Assembly (NCBI GenBank): GCA_018883975.1
Contig: JAHLFD010000244.1
Span: forward strand, 1-8,310
Direction of reading: 5' to 3'
Source of the DNA: Zhenhengia stercoravium
GTDB lineage: Bacteria > Bacillota > Clostridia > Lachnospirales > Cellulosilyticaceae
Length of the DNA: 8,310 nucleotides
Part shown: positions 5,222-8,310 of the stretch, in pieces
Layout: each line of letters begins with the position of its first letter
Numbering within the stretch: the first letter of the stretch is position 1
Position numbers and translations under genes: made by a program
The notes under the pieces: generated by a model
What the model saw: the letters and a program-made list of their open reading frames with translations, nothing else
Told to the model about the DNA's origin: nothing
The model's database searches: none

Positions 5222-6317
5222 AATCTACAAAATTAATATCTTGAGATTGTTTATAGCGAGTCTTATAAAAATTATGTTCTTCAGCAGTTTGGCTGAAAGC
5301 ATGCTTGCTGGTAGAAGCATCTTCTAGTACAAAATAATAATAATCATGTTCTTCAGGCATAAAAGCAGCACGAAGAGAACTTTCACCAGGAGTGCAGATA
5401 GGACCTTGTGGAAGACCTTCATAAAGATAGGTGTTATAAGGAGAGTCTAAAGAGAGGTCTTCATAAGTAAGCCTTTGTTTACGTTCAGGCAAAGCATACT
5501 GAATGGTAGAGCACATTTGTAATTTCATTTGTTGATTAAGGCGATTATAAATAACACCGGATATAGTAGGACGCTCTTGTTCTAGCTTAGCTTCACGTTC
5601 AATAATAGAAGCAATGGTTACGATGTCATGAAGTGTATAGTCTGAATTATAGAGATACTGATTATAACGACTTGTAATCTCTTCAAAACGTCTAAGCATG
5701 ATAGAGATAATTTCTTCGGCTGAGGCATTTTTGTGAATACGATAAGTATCAGGGAAGAGATAGCCTTCTAATTTATACGTGCCTCCTTCAGGAATATCTT
5801 TTAAGAAGTCATAATCATATGTTTTATTTTCTATGGCATTTAGGAAAGCTTCTTTGCTTACAATTTGTTTATCTTCTAGACGATTGGCAATTTGGGTAAT
5901 AGTAAAGCCTTCAGGAATAGTAAATTGAACTTCCTCTAGCGTATCAGGATTTGTAGTAAGGAGCTTTACAATATCATGATTAGTCATATTACTACTAATG
6001 GTATAAGTGCCTGGATATAAGTCATCTTCAAAGTCAGAGAGTTTAGCCTCTACTATAAACCAAAACTGGTTACCTATAAAATGTTCATCGTGAAGAAGTT
6101 TGGCAAGTGTCTGGGCTGTAGTTTGTTCATCTACTTGAAGCTGCAGAGTATGTATATTAGGAAGGGTTGGACGATTTTGGTCTTCTTCAATCATATTAAA
6201 GGTGTAATCAAAGCTTTTAGAAAAGACAATGATACTTCCACATACGGCAAGGGTAATAAGTAGTAAAGTGATGATAATATTTAAAAGCATTCTTTGAGTA
6301 TGAGAGCGTTTTTTCAT
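5220..6317 (-). CDS. mltG: Endolytic murein transglycosylase MltG (YceG/YrrL family)
   Basis: MltG is a membrane-anchored lytic transglycosylase that cuts nascent glycan strands during peptidoglycan synthesis, releasing or terminating new strands. The 365-residue protein has a basic cytoplasmic tail (1-10), one membrane helix (about 11-33), a LysM-like region (about 57-130) and the YceG catalytic domain. Seen motifs are LEGYLFPDTYRI (183-194), TIASIIEREA (234-243) with E240 matching the catalytic Glu of E. coli MltG, PYNTYLYEGLPQGPICTPG (293-311), and a C-terminal HAFSQTAEEH (339-348). The ATG at 6315-6317 has a site reading AAGGAGG on the minus strand (6323-6329), 5 nt away. In B. subtilis the equivalent (yrrL) lies just upstream of yrrM. 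Here it has its own sigma-A promoter, points the other way and lies beyond sigK. It is divergent from an L,D-transpeptidase gene. Length and active site are normal. Confidence 0.95.
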   Translation of the reverse strand: MKKRSHTQRMLLNIIITLLLITLAVCGSIIVFSKSFDYTFNMIEEDQNRPTLPNIHTLQLQVDEQTTAQTLAKLLHDEHFIGNQFWFIVEAKLSDFEDDLYPGTYTISSNMTNHDIVKLLTTNPDTLEEVQFTIPEGFTITQIANRLEDKQIVSKEAFLNAIENKTYDYDFLKDIPEGGTYKLEGYLFPDTYRIHKNASAEEIISIMLRRFEEITSRYNQYLYNSDYTLHDIVTIASIIEREAKLEQERPTISGVIYNRLNQQMKLQMCSTIQYALPERKQRLTYEDLSLDSPYNTYLYEGLPQGPICTPGESSLRAAFMPEEHDYYYFVLEDASTSKHAFSQTAEEHNFYKTRYKQSQDINFVD

Positions 6318-6343
6318 AGCAGCCTCCTTGTTATTTTACTCAA

Positions 6344-6372
6344 ATTATACATATTTTTATAAAATAATTCAA
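6344..6372 (-). promoter_or_regulatory. Sigma-A promoter of mltG
   Basis: Reading the minus strand, TTGAAT (6372-6367) and TATAAT (6349-6344) are 17 bp apart. The -10 is perfect, and the -35 matches 4 of 6 positions. The predicted start near 6337 gives a short leader of about 20 nt that contains the ribosome binding site. Confidence 0.8.
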
Positions 6373-6392
6373 TATTTTAATATTTATAAAGA

Positions 6393-6421
6393 TTGAATAT
6401 AAATAAAGAGTTTGCTATACT
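6393..6421 (+). promoter_or_regulatory. Sigma-A promoter of the L,D-transpeptidase gene
   Basis: TTGAAT (6393-6398) and TATACT (6416-6421) are 17 bp apart, and a TG at 6413-6414 gives an extended -10 (TGC before TATACT). Transcription should begin near 6428, followed by AAAGGAG at 6443-6449, 7 nt before the ATG at 6457. The gap between this -35 and the mltG -35 is 20 bp (6373-6392) of pure A/T apart from one G. Confidence 0.82.
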
Positions 6422-6456
6422 AAAATGGTAAAAAATGGAACAAAAGGAGTCTTAAT

Positions 6457-8280
6457 ATGCCAAAGAAAAAAAGAATTTATTTAGCAGGATTACTATGTCT
6501 CAGTCTAATGGGGTATACGATAGAAGCAAAGCAAGTAGAAGAACAGGAGATTAATAGCGAGTTCCCAGTAGAGGAAGAGCTTTATGAGCAGGTAGAAGAG
6601 TTAGAATGTCAAGAAGAATTGGAAGAGCTCTGGCAGATTAATCAAAAGATCCAAGAAGCATTAAATATAGAACCAATTCGCTTTCAAACTTTTATAAGCC
6701 AGGAGGACATTATAAATCAAAGGGATTTTGCAAGAATGCTTTGCTATACCTTAAGGCTTTCACCTATATATACACAAGTTCCTGATGAAGACCCTTACAT
6801 TGCAAGTTTGAAAAAAGCTGGTATATGGAGCGATGCCATACCACAGCAGCTTACAGAATTAGATCAAGATATTATTGATCAGTGTATACAAATGGCTAAA
6901 GATTATAAAGGAGAGAGTCTATCTACATCTTTTTTTAGGCCTGCACCTATTGGTTTTATGCAAAAAAGCACCATGAGGGTTAAGGTGAATGAGCAGATTT
7001 ATCCTATGTATTACTTAAGTGATGTTAATTATGTAAGGCTTTCTGATTTAAGGCAAATAGGATTTGAAGTAACTTCTTATGAAGATTATATGCATTTAAC
7101 TTTAAAGGAGGATACAGAAGTACTGCCTAAAGTACCCGAAATAAAATCTTTGACTAACCAAGTTACTACTTTACATACAGAGAAGATTTACATAGGAAAT
7201 GTATTAAGCTATGCATTAAAGTGTGGAGATGAAGTGCTTATTCCACTTAGGGGATTGAGTGAATACTATGATTTAAGCATTGAAGGGGAGTTATGCACGC
7301 TTAAAGAAAAGTATAATATGAGTACCCATTATATAGAACTTGCACCAGGTTTCGTACATAATATTTCAGATGAAATCATTCAGGTACAAATAGTTAGCGT
7401 ATTTTGGAATGGAAAAGAACTGATAGAGGATCAATTTACCATTCAAGAGCTTATGCCAGATGAATATTATCCTCTTCATGAAGGGCTTTATGCCTTAAAC
7501 CAGGAAGTCGTTCATGCAAGTACTATGGTAGCAGAAATCCAAACTGATGCGATTAGGATGGCTGTTCCTTATAAAAGTTATGGGCAACATACAGAAAGTC
7601 TTTTGAAAAGTTATACACGCCATCAAAATGAAACTTTAGAGACTTATATGAACAAGCTTTTTCCAGAATCTAAGATTATAGGAACTATGAAGTATGATAC
7701 GAAAGGTTTTAAAAAAGGGGAAAAAGTAGAGGTATGGGCAGCAGAAGATGGCTATTATTATTATTTATTAAAAGAGGGTAAGAAGATAGAGGTACCTTGG
7801 AATAGTGTAAGCATTCCACCTAATCCGATTGTATGTAAAGAACAAGTGCCAAACGAAGTCATAGAAGGCTATGTTAACAGTAAGCAGGTTAAAAGTAAAA
7901 CACCGTATTTTATCTGGACAGACCTTTATAGACAAAGAACTTATGTTTTTGAGAATAAAGAAGGAAGCTGGAAGCTTTTAAGAAGTATGCCAACTTCTAC
8001 AGGAAACAATAAAACACCTACACCAACAGGCGAATTTGAAGTCCAAGCTTATGTGCCAGCCTTTGGAATGAACAAAGGATACCGTTGCAAAAATGCACTC
8101 CATTTATTTGGAGATTATCTGTATCATTCAGTCATGTTTGATGTAGGGGGGAGATATGTGTTAGGAGGACAGGGACAGTTAGGAGAAAGAGCTTCTCATG
8201 GATGTCTTAGACTTTCACCGGAAAATAGTCAATGGCTTTATCAAACTATACCTTTAGGTACAAAAGTTTGGATTAAATAA
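6457..8280 (+). CDS. Secreted L,D-transpeptidase (YkuD domain) with SLH-like and stalk-like N-terminal regions
   Basis: The C-terminal domain (about 482-606) is a YkuD L,D-transpeptidase, which forms 3-3 peptidoglycan crosslinks or attaches proteins to the wall outside the cell. It shows the TPTPTG motif (520-525), H557 in YHSVMFD, and the active-site SHGCLRL with H581, nucleophile C583 and R585. Residues 1-24 form a signal peptide (KKKR, a hydrophobic core, probable cleavage after IEA); no proper lipobox is seen. Residues 28-58 contain 15 Glu and no Asp and may be helical. Residues about 84-126 (RDFARMLCYTLRL, then PYIASLKKAGIWSD) resemble a diverged SLH repeat. Two segments, about 172-217 (YVRLSDLRQIGFEV) and about 240-285 (LIPLRGLSEYY), resemble copper-amine-oxidase-N stalk domains. 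The middle, about 290-480, I do not recognise. At 607 residues it is much longer than minimal L,D-transpeptidases. It is transcribed divergently from mltG, another peptidoglycan enzyme. The catalytic class is firm, while the domains before it are pattern calls. Confidence 0.88.
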   Translation: MPKKKRIYLAGLLCLSLMGYTIEAKQVEEQEINSEFPVEEELYEQVEELECQEELEELWQINQKIQEALNIEPIRFQTFISQEDIINQRDFARMLCYTLRLSPIYTQVPDEDPYIASLKKAGIWSDAIPQQLTELDQDIIDQCIQMAKDYKGESLSTSFFRPAPIGFMQKSTMRVKVNEQIYPMYYLSDVNYVRLSDLRQIGFEVTSYEDYMHLTLKEDTEVLPKVPEIKSLTNQVTTLHTEKIYIGNVLSYALKCGDEVLIPLRGLSEYYDLSIEGELCTLKEKYNMSTHYIELAPGFVHNISDEIIQVQIVSVFWNGKELIEDQFTIQELMPDEYYPLHEGLYALNQEVVHASTMVAEIQTDAIRMAVPYKSYGQHTESLLKSYTRHQNETLETYMNKLFPESKIIGTMKYDTKGFKKGEKVEVWAAEDGYYYYLLKEGKKIEVPWNSVSIPPNPIVCKEQVPNEVIEGYVNSKQVKSKTPYFIWTDLYRQRTYVFENKEGSWKLLRSMPTSTGNNKTPTPTGEFEVQAYVPAFGMNKGYRCKNALHLFGDYLYHSVMFDVGGRYVLGGQGQLGERASHGCLRLSPENSQWLYQTIPLGTKVWIK

Positions 8281-8310
8281 TAAATAAAATGGATTTGGAA
8301 TATGCTAGGT

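Noticed and set aside
6081..6263. Plus-strand frame of 60 codons inside mltG
   Set aside because: It is antisense to the membrane and LysM-like part of mltG, has no ribosome binding site, and reads as low-quality protein.
8281..8310. Start of another gene or a terminator after the L,D-transpeptidase
   Set aside because: Only 30 bases remain. An ATG is present, but there is no ribosome binding site and no hairpin can be completed.

Overview
The window looks like chromosomal core sequence from an AT-rich, endospore-forming, probably anaerobic Firmicute of class Clostridia. The grounds are strong GGAGG-type ribosome binding sites, textbook sigma-A promoters, RNase J, a sigma-K gene with a sigma-E-type promoter, and a DUF1292 - Fur - RNase J order that I recall from Clostridia. 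A Lachnospirales or Cellulosilyticum-like source would fit, but that is only an impression. I see no insertion sequence, prophage, CRISPR array, tRNA or rRNA.

Layout. Positions 2-181 hold the 3' end of a DUF1292 gene. A perfect-consensus sigma-A promoter (TTGACA-N17-TATAAT, 199-227) overlaps an imperfect palindrome and drives a Fur-family metalloregulator (268-702) and RNase J (720-2387). That unit closes with a strong intrinsic terminator at 2386-2418. A second unit carries a TrmR-type tRNA O-methyltransferase (2489-3145) and a TrhP-type U32 protein (3157-4395). By homology to Bacillus subtilis, TrhP helps make 5-hydroxyuridine at tRNA wobble position 34 and TrmR methylates it to 5-methoxyuridine. 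A 116-bp gap then holds a good sigma-E promoter match nested in two small palindromes, followed by an uninterrupted sigK (4512-5174) with an unusually short hydrophobic pro-sequence.

sigK is convergent with mltG (minus strand, 5220-6317), an endolytic murein transglycosylase. The two share a bidirectional terminator that overlaps the mltG stop codon. mltG is in turn divergent from a 607-residue secreted L,D-transpeptidase (6457-8280). The two start from back-to-back sigma-A promoters whose -35 boxes are mirror images 20 bp apart. The last 30 bases show nothing identifiable.

Taken together, the window joins metal sensing and RNA decay, wobble-base modification, the late mother-cell sigma factor, and two peptidoglycan enzymes (glycan-strand cleavage and 3-3 crosslinking). 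Nothing here is a clearly new system. The most distinctive points are the short pro-sigma-K leader, the palindromes placed on two promoters, and the layout of the L,D-transpeptidase: a Glu-rich stretch, an SLH-like segment, stalk-like domains, then YkuD.
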